64,000 bases of DNA, from contig NZ_NFSC01000030.1 in NCBI RefSeq assembly GCF_002157505.1, positions 62,001 through 126,000 on the forward strand, in the 5' to 3' direction. The stretch comes from Arthrobacter agilis (GTDB lineage: Bacteria > Actinomycetota > Actinomycetes > Actinomycetales > Micrococcaceae). The translations under genes were made by a program, and so were the position numbers. Of this stretch, positions 55,846 to 64,000 are shown one piece after another. Under the pieces are notes generated by a model. That model made no database searches. It worked only from the letters and a program-made list of their open reading frames with translations, and had not been told where the DNA came from. Position 1 is the stretch's first letter. Every line of letters starts with the position of its first letter.

Positions 55846-55954
55846 GAATTAGTCTCCTCGACCGAAAGGCTCTTGCTGCCTTTGATGCGATCACCAGGTG
55901 TTCCTGGCTTATGGAAAAGCTAATCGATAAATGTGTCTCAGATAAGGGAATCCG

Positions 55955-55988
55955 GTTACATCCTTGTAACGCTCGTCACAGCGGTGAC
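55955..55988 (-). promoter_or_regulatory. Array of GTNAC half-sites upstream of the receptor gene
   Basis: GTTAC (55955) - 6 bp - GTAAC (55966) - 4 bp - GTCAC (55975) - 4 bp - GTGAC (55984). The first two and last two form perfect palindromes. GTAACGCTCGTCACAGC matches GTGACACTCGTCACAAC upstream of livH at all but R/R differences. The sites lie about 110-140 bp upstream of the receptor start. Confidence 0.55.
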
Positions 55989-56075
55989 GGCGGACTCTTG
56001 ACAGCGGGCACTACTCAGTGGGCTTTCCATCTGGGCCACGGCGGCGCGGTAGCGGCACCACGTCGGGGAGGGAAG

Positions 56076-56148
56076 TGCCCCAGCAGGGACTCGAACCCTG
56101 ACTGAACAGATTTTAAGTCTGCTGCCTCTGCCATTGGGCTACTGGGGC
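56076..56148 (-). tRNA. tRNA-Leu(TAA)-like tRNA, short (class I) form
   Basis: All cloverleaf parts fit: acceptor GCCCCAG/CTGGGGC, D-stem GCC/GGC, anticodon stem GCAGA/TCTGT with loop CTTAAAA (anticodon TAA), 5-nt variable loop TCAGT, T-arm CAGGG-TTCGAGT-CCCTG, discriminator A. Length is 73 nt with no encoded CCA. By anticodon it reads UUA (leucine), but bacterial leucine tRNAs have a long variable arm, which is absent here. Confidence 0.85.
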
Positions 56149-56210
56149 CGGCCAGCCTGTCCAGCGTACCGCGGACGCACCGGACTCGTTCACCGGGGGG
56201 ACAGACGAAG

Positions 56211-56246
56211 AACGACGGCGACCCCGGAAAGGAGGTCGCCGTCGTT
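56211..56246. terminator. Hairpin between the tRNA and ndh
   Basis: Perfect 13-bp arms AACGACGGCGACC and GGTCGCCGTCGTT with a 10-nt loop. Likely ends ndh transcription about 115 nt past its stop. Confidence 0.75.
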
Positions 56247-56258
56247 CGTCGGTTCAAG

Positions 56259-56364
56259 CCGTGTCAGCCCGGTGTCAGCCGGGTGTCAGGCCGGGTCAGG
56301 CCGTGTCAGCCCGGTGTCAGCCGGGTGTCAGGCCGTGTCAGCCCGGTGTCAGCCGGGTGTCAGG
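56259..56364. repeat. Three 32-bp tandem repeats built on GTGTCAG, crossing the ndh stop codon
   Basis: Copies at 56259-56290, 56301-56332 and 56333-56364; an extra 10 bp separates the first two. Each copy contains three GTGTCAG sub-units spaced 10 bp. The third copy includes the ndh stop codon. Confidence 0.85.
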
Positions 56365-57799
56365 CCGTGGTCTTCGCTGCTGCGGCCTGCCCTGCCGGCG
56401 TCGGCGGCTGGCTCTGCAGCGCCGTGTCCTTCCTCGGCGGCGGGGTCGCCGCTTCGCGGAACTGGCGCTGCGGGTTCTGCAGATCCGAGAGCGGGGCGAG
56501 GTCGCGGCCGAAGAGGAAGCTCATGCTCCAGTTGACGATCACGCGGGCCTTGCGCTCGTACATCGGCATCGCGAAGCCGTGGTAGCCACGGTGGGCGAGC
56601 CAGGCCGGGAAGCCCTTCATGCCGAAGCCCATGATGTTCGCGACGCCCTTGAACTGGCCGAAGCCTGCGACCGCACCGAGGTTGGTGTGGCGGTATTCCT
56701 TGACCTCACCCACGCCGTAGCTGGCGGCGAGGATGTTGGCGGCGAGGAGCTTGGCCTGGCGCACGGCGTGCTGGGCGTTGGGGACGCAGAAGCCTCCGAC
56801 TCCCCCACCGGTCAGGTCGGGCACAGCGGCGACGTCGCCCGCGGTCCAGGCGTTCTGGAGGGGTCCGTCGTCGCCCGTGATCCGGAGTTCGGCGTTGGCA
56901 CGCAGGCGGCCGCGCTCGTCGACCGGGAAGTCCGTGGAGCGGACCACGGGGTTGGCCTGGACGCCTGCGGTCCAGATGAGGGTGTCGGTCTCGAACTCGT
57001 CGGCCGGCGTCTTGTCCGGCATGTTGATGAGTTTCAGCGTGCCGTCGACGGCGCTGGACAGCGACGTGTTGAGCAGGACCTCGATCTCGCGCGAACGGAG
57101 GTGTTCGACGACCCACTCGGCCTGCTCGGCAGTGACCTCGGGCATGATGCGCCCCATGGCCTCGACGAGGACGAAGCGCAGGTCGGAGCGGCTGAGGCGG
57201 GCGTTCGCCTTGACCGCGTCGCGGGCGGCGTCCTCCATCTCCGTGATGGTCTCGATACCGGCGAAACCGCCGCCGACGACGACGAAGGTCAGGGCGCGGT
57301 CGCGCTCGGGGCCCTCGGGCATGACGGAGGCGGTCTCGATGCGCTCGAGCATCTTGTTGCGCAGTGCCACCGCTTCCTCGATGGTCTTCAGACCGATGCC
57401 CTGGTCCTTGAGGCCCTCGATCGGGAAGGTGCGCGTGATGGACCCGGCAGCGACGACGACGTCGCTGTAGCCGAGCTCGAAGGACTCGCCACCGCCCGTG
57501 GGCTCGATGGTGGCGGTACGGCCGGCGTGGTTGATCGACGTGACCTTGCCCGAGATCAGCTCGGTCTTCCGCAGGTGCTTGCGATGGGACACGATCGCGT
57601 GGCGCGCCTCGATGCTTCCGGCGGCGACCTCGGGAAGGAAGGGCTGGTAGGTCATGTAGGGCAGGGGATCGACCAGCGTGACGATTCCGCCGTGGTCCTT
57701 GACCTTTTTCTGCAGCCTGTGCGCGACGTACAGGCCTACGTAACCGCCGCCGACGACAAGGATGCGCGGGCGGTCAGAGAAGTGTGGGTTCGATGCCAT
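56360..57799 (-). CDS. ndh: Type II NADH:quinone oxidoreductase (NDH-2)
   Basis: Single-subunit, non-pumping respiratory dehydrogenase. The 479 residues contain two dinucleotide folds: FAD-binding RILVVGGGYVGLYVAHRL (12-30) and NADH-binding LTFVVVGGGFAGIETITEM (about 168-186). TAGDVAAVPD near the C-terminus completes the FAD site, and the C-terminal amphipathic/hydrophobic helices (GMKGFPAWLAHRGYH, NWSMSFLFGRD) anchor it to the membrane and quinone. The tail is Pro/Ala-rich. A Rex-type operator covers the promoter, and TAGCAT ends exactly 7 nt before ATG 57799. Confidence 0.95.
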   Translation of the reverse strand: MASNPHFSDRPRILVVGGGYVGLYVAHRLQKKVKDHGGIVTLVDPLPYMTYQPFLPEVAAGSIEARHAIVSHRKHLRKTELISGKVTSINHAGRTATIEPTGGGESFELGYSDVVVAAGSITRTFPIEGLKDQGIGLKTIEEAVALRNKMLERIETASVMPEGPERDRALTFVVVGGGFAGIETITEMEDAARDAVKANARLSRSDLRFVLVEAMGRIMPEVTAEQAEWVVEHLRSREIEVLLNTSLSSAVDGTLKLINMPDKTPADEFETDTLIWTAGVQANPVVRSTDFPVDERGRLRANAELRITGDDGPLQNAWTAGDVAAVPDLTGGGVGGFCVPNAQHAVRQAKLLAANILAASYGVGEVKEYRHTNLGAVAGFGQFKGVANIMGFGMKGFPAWLAHRGYHGFAMPMYERKARVIVNWSMSFLFGRDLAPLSDLQNPQRQFREAATPPPRKDTALQSQPPTPAGQAAAAKTTA

Positions 57800-57805
57800 T
57801 CCTCG

Positions 57806-57811
57806 ATGCTA
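57806..57811 (-). promoter_or_regulatory. -10 box TAGCAT of a predicted leaderless promoter (ndh)
   Basis: Last T is exactly 7 nt from the A of the ATG. GAGGA abuts the start codon and is too close to be a ribosome site. Confidence 0.6.
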
Positions 57812-57818
57812 CCGGACT

Positions 57819-57836
57819 TTGTGAAAATCTTCACTA
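57819..57836 (-). promoter_or_regulatory. Rex-type operator TTGTGAA-N4-TTCACTA on the ndh promoter
   Basis: Matches the NADH-sensing repressor Rex consensus TTGTGAA-N4-TTCACAA at 13 of 14 specified positions. It covers the position expected for the -35 element, so binding would block transcription. Confidence 0.75.
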
Positions 57837-57862
57837 GCTCGGCGAGGGAGCCGGAGCCCCGA

Positions 57863-59260
57863 TCACCACCGGTCGTTCCCGCCTCCGGGGACGGGTTCGA
57901 TGCGTCGCGGGTGGCCGTCGGTGGGCAGAGATGTACGCCTCCTGACGCGGGCCACATGCAGGGTCCCGCCCAGAAGCACGGCGAGCATCAGCCCGCTGAA
58001 TCCGAGCACCACGAGCGCGGGCACGTCGTGCACGGAGGTGAGCGGATCCTCGGCCTGCGGCACCGGCGGAACCGGGATCACCTCGGCCGGGGGGTGGCTC
58101 GGCAGGGCCGGAGCGGAGGCCGGGGTCTGCCCGCCGCGCCGGTAGAGCTGGATCCACTGGGCCATGCTGCCCAGCCGGTTCTCCTCGGGCACCGCGATGT
58201 CGGCGTCGACGGCGGCCGCGACGTCGAGAACCCCATAGCCGTAGAGCGTGTCGAAACCGGGCTGGCCGGCATCACGCGCCGTGTCCACGATGCGGTTGAC
58301 GACCTGCGCGGCCGTCAGCTCCGGATAGCGGGAACGGATCAGGGCTGCGACGCCGGAGACCAGCGGTGCCGCGCCGGACGTGCCCGACCAGTTCGCATAG
58401 AAGCCGCCGGGCAGTCCCCCGACGAGGTTCTCGGACGGGGCGGCGACTGCGATGCTGATGCCCTCGGAGGACGCCTCGGCGCTCGCGAGGCCCGAACGGT
58501 CGAGCCCTGCGACGGCGAGGACGCCGGGTATCGTCGCGGGCGCCCCGACCTGTGTCAGCCCGCCGGCCCGGTTGCCGGCCGCGGCGACGATGACGACGTC
58601 GTGCTGCTCCGCGTAGAGGAAGGCCTGGTCCCAACTCTCGGGCCAGGCGGTGCTCGTGCTCCCCAGCGACATGTTGATGACATCCGCGCCGTTGTCGACG
58701 GCCCAGCGGACCGCCGAGGGGACCTGCTCGTCGACCGACACGCCGGCCGGATTGGGGCCGCTGCTCTGGCCCTCGATCCAGAGGGAGACGGCGAGCAGGT
58801 CGGCCTTCGGCGCGACGCCGACGATGCCGTCCGGACCCTCCCCGTACTGGCTGAAGGGCTCCGGGAGCGGCGAAGGGGCCCTGCCGGAACCGGAGGGCCT
58901 CGGCGTGGCCGGGTCGGTGTGGCCCCGCCCGGCCAGGAGGGTGCTGACCAGTGTTCCGTGGCCCGGTACTTCCCCTATGCCGCGCTGTCCGCCGGGATCG
59001 CCTGCGCCCGAGGCATCCGTTCCGCCGATCACGGCTCCGGCGAGGTCGGGGTGGGTCGCGTCGATCCCGCTGTCGATCACCGCCACCGTGACACCTTCAC
59101 CCTGCGTGCTCTGCCAGGCTTCCTCGATGCCGTAGTCCTCGAGCCAGTACTCCTTGCCGCGGATGTCGTCCGCGGCGGCCGGGGTGGCCGGCAGGAGGAC
59201 GGCGAGGCACACGACGACGAGAGCCCCCGCACGGAGGGCGAGGCGCGCTCGGGAGAGCAT
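57863..59260 (-). CDS. S8 family subtilase, mycosin-like (type VII secretion-associated type)
   Basis: A membrane-anchored secreted serine protease of 465 residues. Signal peptide (about 1-30), then the triad: D63 (VAVIDSGID), H101 (VPGHGTLVS) and S295 (SGTSGAAPLVSG), with the oxyanion N230 (VAAAGNRAGG). A Pro-rich linker and a C-terminal membrane helix (VPALVVLGFSGLMLAVLLGG) with a basic tail follow. The architecture is that of MycP proteases of ESX systems, but no ESX genes are nearby. ATG 59260 is preferred over TTG 59284; it starts 4 bp after the ppx stop. Confidence 0.9.
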   Translation of the reverse strand: MLSRARLALRAGALVVVCLAVLLPATPAAADDIRGKEYWLEDYGIEEAWQSTQGEGVTVAVIDSGIDATHPDLAGAVIGGTDASGAGDPGGQRGIGEVPGHGTLVSTLLAGRGHTDPATPRPSGSGRAPSPLPEPFSQYGEGPDGIVGVAPKADLLAVSLWIEGQSSGPNPAGVSVDEQVPSAVRWAVDNGADVINMSLGSTSTAWPESWDQAFLYAEQHDVVIVAAAGNRAGGLTQVGAPATIPGVLAVAGLDRSGLASAEASSEGISIAVAAPSENLVGGLPGGFYANWSGTSGAAPLVSGVAALIRSRYPELTAAQVVNRIVDTARDAGQPGFDTLYGYGVLDVAAAVDADIAVPEENRLGSMAQWIQLYRRGGQTPASAPALPSHPPAEVIPVPPVPQAEDPLTSVHDVPALVVLGFSGLMLAVLLGGTLHVARVRRRTSLPTDGHPRRIEPVPGGGNDRW

Positions 59261-59264
59261 CAGC

Positions 59265-60209
59265 TCACCGTTCCCGCTCCGCAACGCTCAGGGCTATCCC
59301 GTCGAGGATGTCGTGCTCGCTCGTGATCGCGGTCGTAACGCGGCCGTCCGTGACCGCCGCGATGCGCTCGAGAATCGATTTCCAGATCAGGGCACCCGCC
59401 CCGATGACGTCGACGCGGCCGGGATGCATGTAGGGCAGGGCGGCCCGCGCGGCCCGCGGCATGTGCAGGAGGTCCGACGCCGCCGCCGAGAGGACGGGAA
59501 TGGGCAGCTCGGCGCCGTGGATGCGTTCGGCCTGGTAGCCAGGGAGCCCGAGTGCGTGGGCGGTGACGGTGGTGATGCTGCCGGCGACCCCGACGATCTT
59601 CGTGATCCGGTCCAGGGGAACCTCGGCCGCGGCTTCATCCATCATCCGGCCTACCTCGGCCTCCATGGCCTCGATCTGCCCGGTGCTGGGCGGATCGTCC
59701 GTGAGGAACCGCTCGGTGTAGCGCACGCAGCCCATGTCCGTGCTCCGTGCAGCGATCAGCCCGTCAGCGGTGCCCGCCACGAACTCCGTGCTGCCGCCGC
59801 CGAGGTCGATGACCAGGACGATCTCGTCGCGGTCCGTCTCCAGGACGCTCACGGCGCCGTCGAAGGACAGGCGCGCCTCCTCGTCCCCGGAGACGACCTC
59901 GGGCTCAACGCCCAGCCGGGCACGGATGCCATCGACGAAGTCCTGGCGGTTCTCGGCATCGCGCGATGCCGAGGTCGCCACGAACCGCACGGGCGGGTTG
60001 CCGTGCTTCTCGATGAGCGCTGCGTACTCTTCCGTCGCGGCGAACGTCCGGGCGAGCGCAGCCTCCGACAGGCGTCCGGTCGCGTCCACTCCCTCGCCGA
60101 GCCGCACCACACGCATGAGCCGTTCGACGTCGGTCAGGACGCCGTCCTCGATGTCGGCGATCAGGAGCCGGATGGAATTGGTGCCGCAGTCGATGGCAGC
60201 TGTGCGCAT
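59265..60209 (-). CDS. ppx: Exopolyphosphatase / guanosine pentaphosphatase (Ppx/GppA)
   Basis: Hydrolyses polyphosphate or pppGpp; 314 residues. ASKHA-fold motifs: phosphate-1 AAIDCGTNSIRLLIADI, VATSASRDAENRQDF, phosphate-2 VLVIDLGGGSTEFVAG and VGVAGSITTVTAHAL. It is of the short actinobacterial type, lacking the C-terminal extension. In M. tuberculosis the corresponding Rv1026 is next to DUF501 (Rv1025). ATG 60209 shares one base with the DUF501 stop (TAATG). Confidence 0.93.
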   Translation of the reverse strand: MRTAAIDCGTNSIRLLIADIEDGVLTDVERLMRVVRLGEGVDATGRLSEAALARTFAATEEYAALIEKHGNPPVRFVATSASRDAENRQDFVDGIRARLGVEPEVVSGDEEARLSFDGAVSVLETDRDEIVLVIDLGGGSTEFVAGTADGLIAARSTDMGCVRYTERFLTDDPPSTGQIEAMEAEVGRMMDEAAAEVPLDRITKIVGVAGSITTVTAHALGLPGYQAERIHGAELPIPVLSAAASDLLHMPRAARAALPYMHPGRVDVIGAGALIWKSILERIAAVTDGRVTTAITSEHDILDGIALSVAERER

Positions 60210-61027
60210 TACTTCTCCTCGTCGGGTGCGGTGGATTCGGATGCGGTGGATTCGGATGTGGTGGGTCCGGATGCGGTGGTGGTTACCTGCGCCCCGCCGG
60301 TTGCGGCATCGGCATCCCGGCGTCGCGCCGCCCGTTTGGCCTCGAGTTCCTCGGGGCTCAGTCCCTGGGTCCTGGTGTGCCTGCTGAGGTCGGCGTGCGG
60401 TGCCTGGCCCGTGGTGTCCCAGGCGCCCTCGCAGTAGCAGCGGTCGGGCGTCCACCACTGCGCTATGCCGGCGATGGCCTCGTCGCCCAGCGGATTCACG
60501 CCCGGCCCCGCCGCGAGGGCGTGGCCCACCAGGACGTGCAGGCACTTCACGCGGGTCGGCATGCCTCCCGCCGAGACTCCGGCGATCTCCGGCACGCCAC
60601 CCGTGCCGGCACGTTCGCCCACCGCGTCCCGCGCGGCGAGGTAGGCCTCATGGGCGGCGCGGTACCCCTCGGCGAGCGCCGCGTCGGCGGTCAGGCGATC
60701 GCTCATCTCTGTCATGACGCCCTCGGCCTCGAGCCGCGACACCGCGGCGGTGATCACCGGATGGCTGAGGTAGTAGGTCGTCGGGAACGGGATGCCGTTC
60801 GACAGGCGCGGAGCGGTGGTGGCGACGAGCGGATTTCCGCAGACACACCGCGCACCGATCTCAACGACGTCCCGTACGGGCCGGCCGAGCTGGCGGCTGA
60901 GGACATCGAGGTCGCGCCCGCTCGGAATCCGCGGGTCCTGGCCGAGCCGGCCATGCTGATCGTGCGGATCATCCTGGCCGTCCTGGCCGTCCTGGCCGAG
61001 CTGATCGTGCTGGTCGTGCTGGGTCAC
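60209..61027 (-). CDS. DUF501 family protein
   Basis: A 272-residue protein of unknown function. The conserved core (about 45-215) contains VVEIGARCVCGNPLVATTAPRL, FPTTYYLSHPVITAAVSRLE, PTRVKCLHVLVGHALAAGPGVNPLGDEAI and WWTPDRCYCEGAWD with conserved cysteines. The N-terminus (QHDQHDQLGQDGQDGQDD) and C-terminus (TTSESTASESTAPDEE) are repeat-generated low complexity. It is cotranscribed with ppx and probably ftsB-like and eno genes, the order seen in Rv1023-Rv1026. Confidence 0.88.
   Translation of the reverse strand: MTQHDQHDQLGQDGQDGQDDPHDQHGRLGQDPRIPSGRDLDVLSRQLGRPVRDVVEIGARCVCGNPLVATTAPRLSNGIPFPTTYYLSHPVITAAVSRLEAEGVMTEMSDRLTADAALAEGYRAAHEAYLAARDAVGERAGTGGVPEIAGVSAGGMPTRVKCLHVLVGHALAAGPGVNPLGDEAIAGIAQWWTPDRCYCEGAWDTTGQAPHADLSRHTRTQGLSPEELEAKRAARRRDADAATGGAQVTTTASGPTTSESTASESTAPDEEK
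60224..60283. repeat. Four 15-bp repeats at the DUF501 3' end
   Basis: Units of the form GG(A/G)TG(C/T)GGTGG(A/G)TTC repeat at 60224, 60239, 60254 and 60269, encoding STxSE-type pentapeptides on the reverse strand. A further irregular array at 60965-61020 encodes the N-terminal QHDQ/GQDGQD repeats. Confidence 0.75.
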
Positions 61028-61103
61028 GCTGTTCCTTCCTGGGACGCCGCTCCAGGCGTCCGGTTCGCGGCGGGCGGTCGCACTCGCGGCAGCGCCCCGC
61101 CGC

Positions 61104-61976
61104 TCAATCTGTCGCTGCGCGGGCGACCGAGCTCCAGAGCGAGTCGACCCACGGCAGGTCGGCGGGTCCGGTGGCCGATCCCTCGCCGGTGCTCTCCTCG
61201 ATCCCGTCGCCGCCCTTGACGAGGTAACGGGTCTCCCCGGGCATCACGAGGAAGATGCGCTCGCGCGCCTGCTGCCGGACGAAGGCCGGATCATCCCAGC
61301 GGGCGAGCTCCGACTGGTAGTCCGCCTGCTCCTGCTGCTGCCGGGCGATATCCGCGCGCAGGGCATCGAGTTCCGACTGCTGCTGCAGGTAGCGGCTCAC
61401 CGACGGCGCCAGCAGCACGATCACGGCGATGAGCACGACGGCGAGGGCGAGCAGGCGGCCCGAGAAGGACTTCGCCGGGATGGGCGTGGCCTCCTCGGCC
61501 GGCTCGATCACCGACTCGGCACGCTTCGATCCGAGCCGTCCACGGCGGATGCTTCCCGCGAGCTGCGACCGCTCGGCGGCACGCGCCTCCGAGGGGGATG
61601 CCGGCGCGGACCTCCCCGTCGTTGCCGGACGCGCTGTCCGCGGCGGCGTCGTTCCGGCCACCCCTGGCGCCGCGCGGGGGTCCCTCGTCCCGGAAGGGCC
61701 CAGGGCACGCGGGTCCTTCGTCGCGGAAGGGCCGGCCGCACGGGGCGGAGACGGCTTGCGCTGGCCCGACCCGGCAGGGCGGGGCTGCGCGGGACGGGAA
61801 GGGGCCGGCACGTGGCCCGCTCCGCGGGTACCCGCGGCGGAACCGGTGTCGGTCGGGAAACTGCCGGCCCGGGAGCCGGCAGGAGGCTGGCCCTTGGCCG
61901 CTCCGGGGGCCGGCCGTTCCTCCGCGGAAGGCGAAGGACGGCCGGCTCGCGGCACGTTGGGGCGGCGGGCAGTCAT
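61104..61976 (-). CDS. Septum formation initiator family protein (FtsB/DivIC-like)
   Basis: Cell-division protein with a single membrane helix. Of 290 residues, the first 175 are cytoplasmic, disordered and rich in Ala/Pro/Gly/Arg/Ser. Then comes the membrane helix (SGRLLALAVVLIAVIVLLA, about 180-200), the leucine-zipper coiled coil YLQQQSELDALRADIARQQQEQADYQSEL and the conserved WDDPAFVRQQARERIFLVMPGETRY. The family normally starts near the helix, so the extension is large. ATG 61976 has GAGGAG 5 nt upstream. It is downstream of eno as in M. tuberculosis. Confidence 0.92.
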   Translation of the reverse strand: MTARRPNVPRAGRPSPSAEERPAPGAAKGQPPAGSRAGSFPTDTGSAAGTRGAGHVPAPSRPAQPRPAGSGQRKPSPPRAAGPSATKDPRALGPSGTRDPRAAPGVAGTTPPRTARPATTGRSAPASPSEARAAERSQLAGSIRRGRLGSKRAESVIEPAEEATPIPAKSFSGRLLALAVVLIAVIVLLAPSVSRYLQQQSELDALRADIARQQQEQADYQSELARWDDPAFVRQQARERIFLVMPGETRYLVKGGDGIEESTGEGSATGPADLPWVDSLWSSVARAATD

Positions 61977-62073
61977 GAAGCTCCTCGTCAATACTGTCGC
62001 GTCTGGTCGCGTCGGATTCCTCGCGAAACCCGTTTAACGAGGGTAACCGCCCGCCCGATCAACTCGGACCGTA

Positions 62074-63441
<1,368 letters not shown>

Positions 63442-63509
63442 GTTCACGCGCGTCCGGACGTGCGCTGGGTCACCCGGTTGTGACGCCGGCGTCCGGATTC
63501 CGCCGGCCG

Positions 63510-64000
63510 TCAGCCGCCGTCGGCGACGTCCTGCTGGTAGTCCAGCACCGCCCGGCGGAGGGCACGCTCAGGGTCCACCCCGGCAGCCAGCGCACACCGG
63601 GTCAGCTCCAGCAGTTCCCTGCCGAACCGCGCCTCGGCGTCCGGAGCTCCCTCGGCGTCCGCTGCGTCGGCTGTCTCGACATCGCCGCCGGCCGCGGCTG
63701 GGCCGCCCTCCCCCGCGCGCTTGAGGGTCTTGGCGGCCAGGGCGAGCGCGGGCAGGTGGTGCGGTATCCCCTCGAAGGGCGAGGTGCGCCCGGGCCGCTC
63801 CTGCGCCTTCACCGCATGCCAGGTGGCGACGATCTCCTCCACCGAGGCGGGGAAGCTCCGGCGGAGGGCACCGTCGGGCGAGAAGACGTGCGGGTTGCGG
63901 CGGACCAGCTTCGCGGTCAGCCCGTCCGCCACCTCGGCGAGCCCGAAGGACCCGAGCTCCGCCTGCAGCTGCGCGTGGAGCACCACCTGGAAGAGCACAT
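63510..64000 (-). CDS. mazG: MazG-family nucleoside triphosphate pyrophosphohydrolase (C-terminal part)
   Basis: House-cleaning pyrophosphatase acting on NTPs. The gene runs off the window end; its N-terminal catalytic ExxE region lies outside. Visible are LFQVVLHAQLQAELGSFGLAEVADGLTAKLVRRNPHVF, which is the second part of the MazG helical core, and a long alanine/aspartate-rich C-terminal region with ELLELTRCALAAGVDPERALRRAVLDY. It lies upstream of eno on the same strand, as Rv1021 does near Rv1023. Confidence 0.88.
   Translation of the reverse strand, partial: VLFQVVLHAQLQAELGSFGLAEVADGLTAKLVRRNPHVFSPDGALRRSFPASVEEIVATWHAVKAQERPGRTSPFEGIPHHLPALALAAKTLKRAGEGGPAAAGGDVETADAADAEGAPDAEARFGRELLELTRCALAAGVDPERALRRAVLDYQQDVADGG

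Noticed and set aside
56261-59326. A 1,021-residue open frame antisense to ndh and the subtilase
   Set aside because: It runs through the repeats and two well-supported genes with no recognisable motif or ribosome-binding site.

Overview
The window is chromosomal DNA from a high-GC actinobacterium, most likely a member of the Micrococcaceae (Arthrobacter in the broad sense). The evidence is a very GC-rich third codon position, a mycothiol-conjugate amidase, a WhiB-family iron-sulfur regulator, LytR-CpsA-Psr and L,D-transpeptidase cell-wall enzymes, protein O-mannosyltransferase, and many actinobacterial DUF families (DUF501, DUF3499, DUF4245, DUF4307, DUF5719). No insertion sequence, prophage, CRISPR array or rRNA operon is visible. 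It reads as a stable core region. No intergenic gap exceeds about 300 bp.

Layout. 1-6.8 kb: truncated rsmI diverging from a protein mannosyltransferase, an acyl-CoA synthetase, a TIGR01906/DUF1461 membrane protein and a SpoIIM-family protein. 6.9-11.5 kb: RDD protein, L,D-transpeptidase, ahcY, a Trm112-like protein and DUF3499. 11.6-25.7 kb: an envelope block with a metallopeptidase-family protein that has lost its motif, whiB - giant GT2 glycosyltransferase - DUF5719, TIGR03089, GtrA, purK-purE-LCP-manA and a FemAB-like protein. As I recall it, the order parallels the M. tuberculosis Rv3255c-Rv3277 neighbourhood. 25.7-32.3 kb: glpX diverging from DUF4245 - carbonic anhydrase - fumC, then a TetR regulator with an MFS exporter. 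32.5-43.8 kb: NUDIX, prepilin peptidase, PhoH2, isoprenyl transferase, TrhA/hemolysin III, mca, DUF4307, greA, rhomboid, ilvA and AI-2E transporter, again like a known mycobacterial block (Rv1080c-Rv1101c). 43.8-48 kb: Leloir galactose genes galM / deoR-galT-galK. 48.1-55.8 kb: BI-1 protein and a complete branched-chain-amino-acid-type ABC transporter (livHMGF operon, with the lipoprotein receptor separate and convergent). 56-64 kb: a short tRNA with anticodon TAA, ndh, a mycosin-like subtilase, ppx, DUF501, FtsB/DivIC, eno and partial mazG.

The genes join into a few programmes: envelope glycan and mannan supply (manA, mannosyltransferase, GT2, GtrA, LCP, isoprenyl transferase, FemAB), central carbon metabolism (eno, glpX, fumC, galactose genes), purine synthesis, and redox/thiol metabolism (ndh, mca, ahcY).

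The most useful signals beyond gene calls are: (i) a group of about twelve genes with a TANNNT -10 box exactly 7-8 nt before the start codon, predicting leaderless mRNAs; (ii) a near-perfect Rex-type operator on the ndh promoter; (iii) matching arrays of GTNAC half-sites upstream of both halves of the ABC transporter; (iv) a 73-nt tRNA with a leucine UAA anticodon but no long variable arm, lying close to genes that contain TTA codons; (v) an extracytoplasmic beta-type domain fused to the LivH permease; and (vi) repeated minisatellite growth at gene ends.
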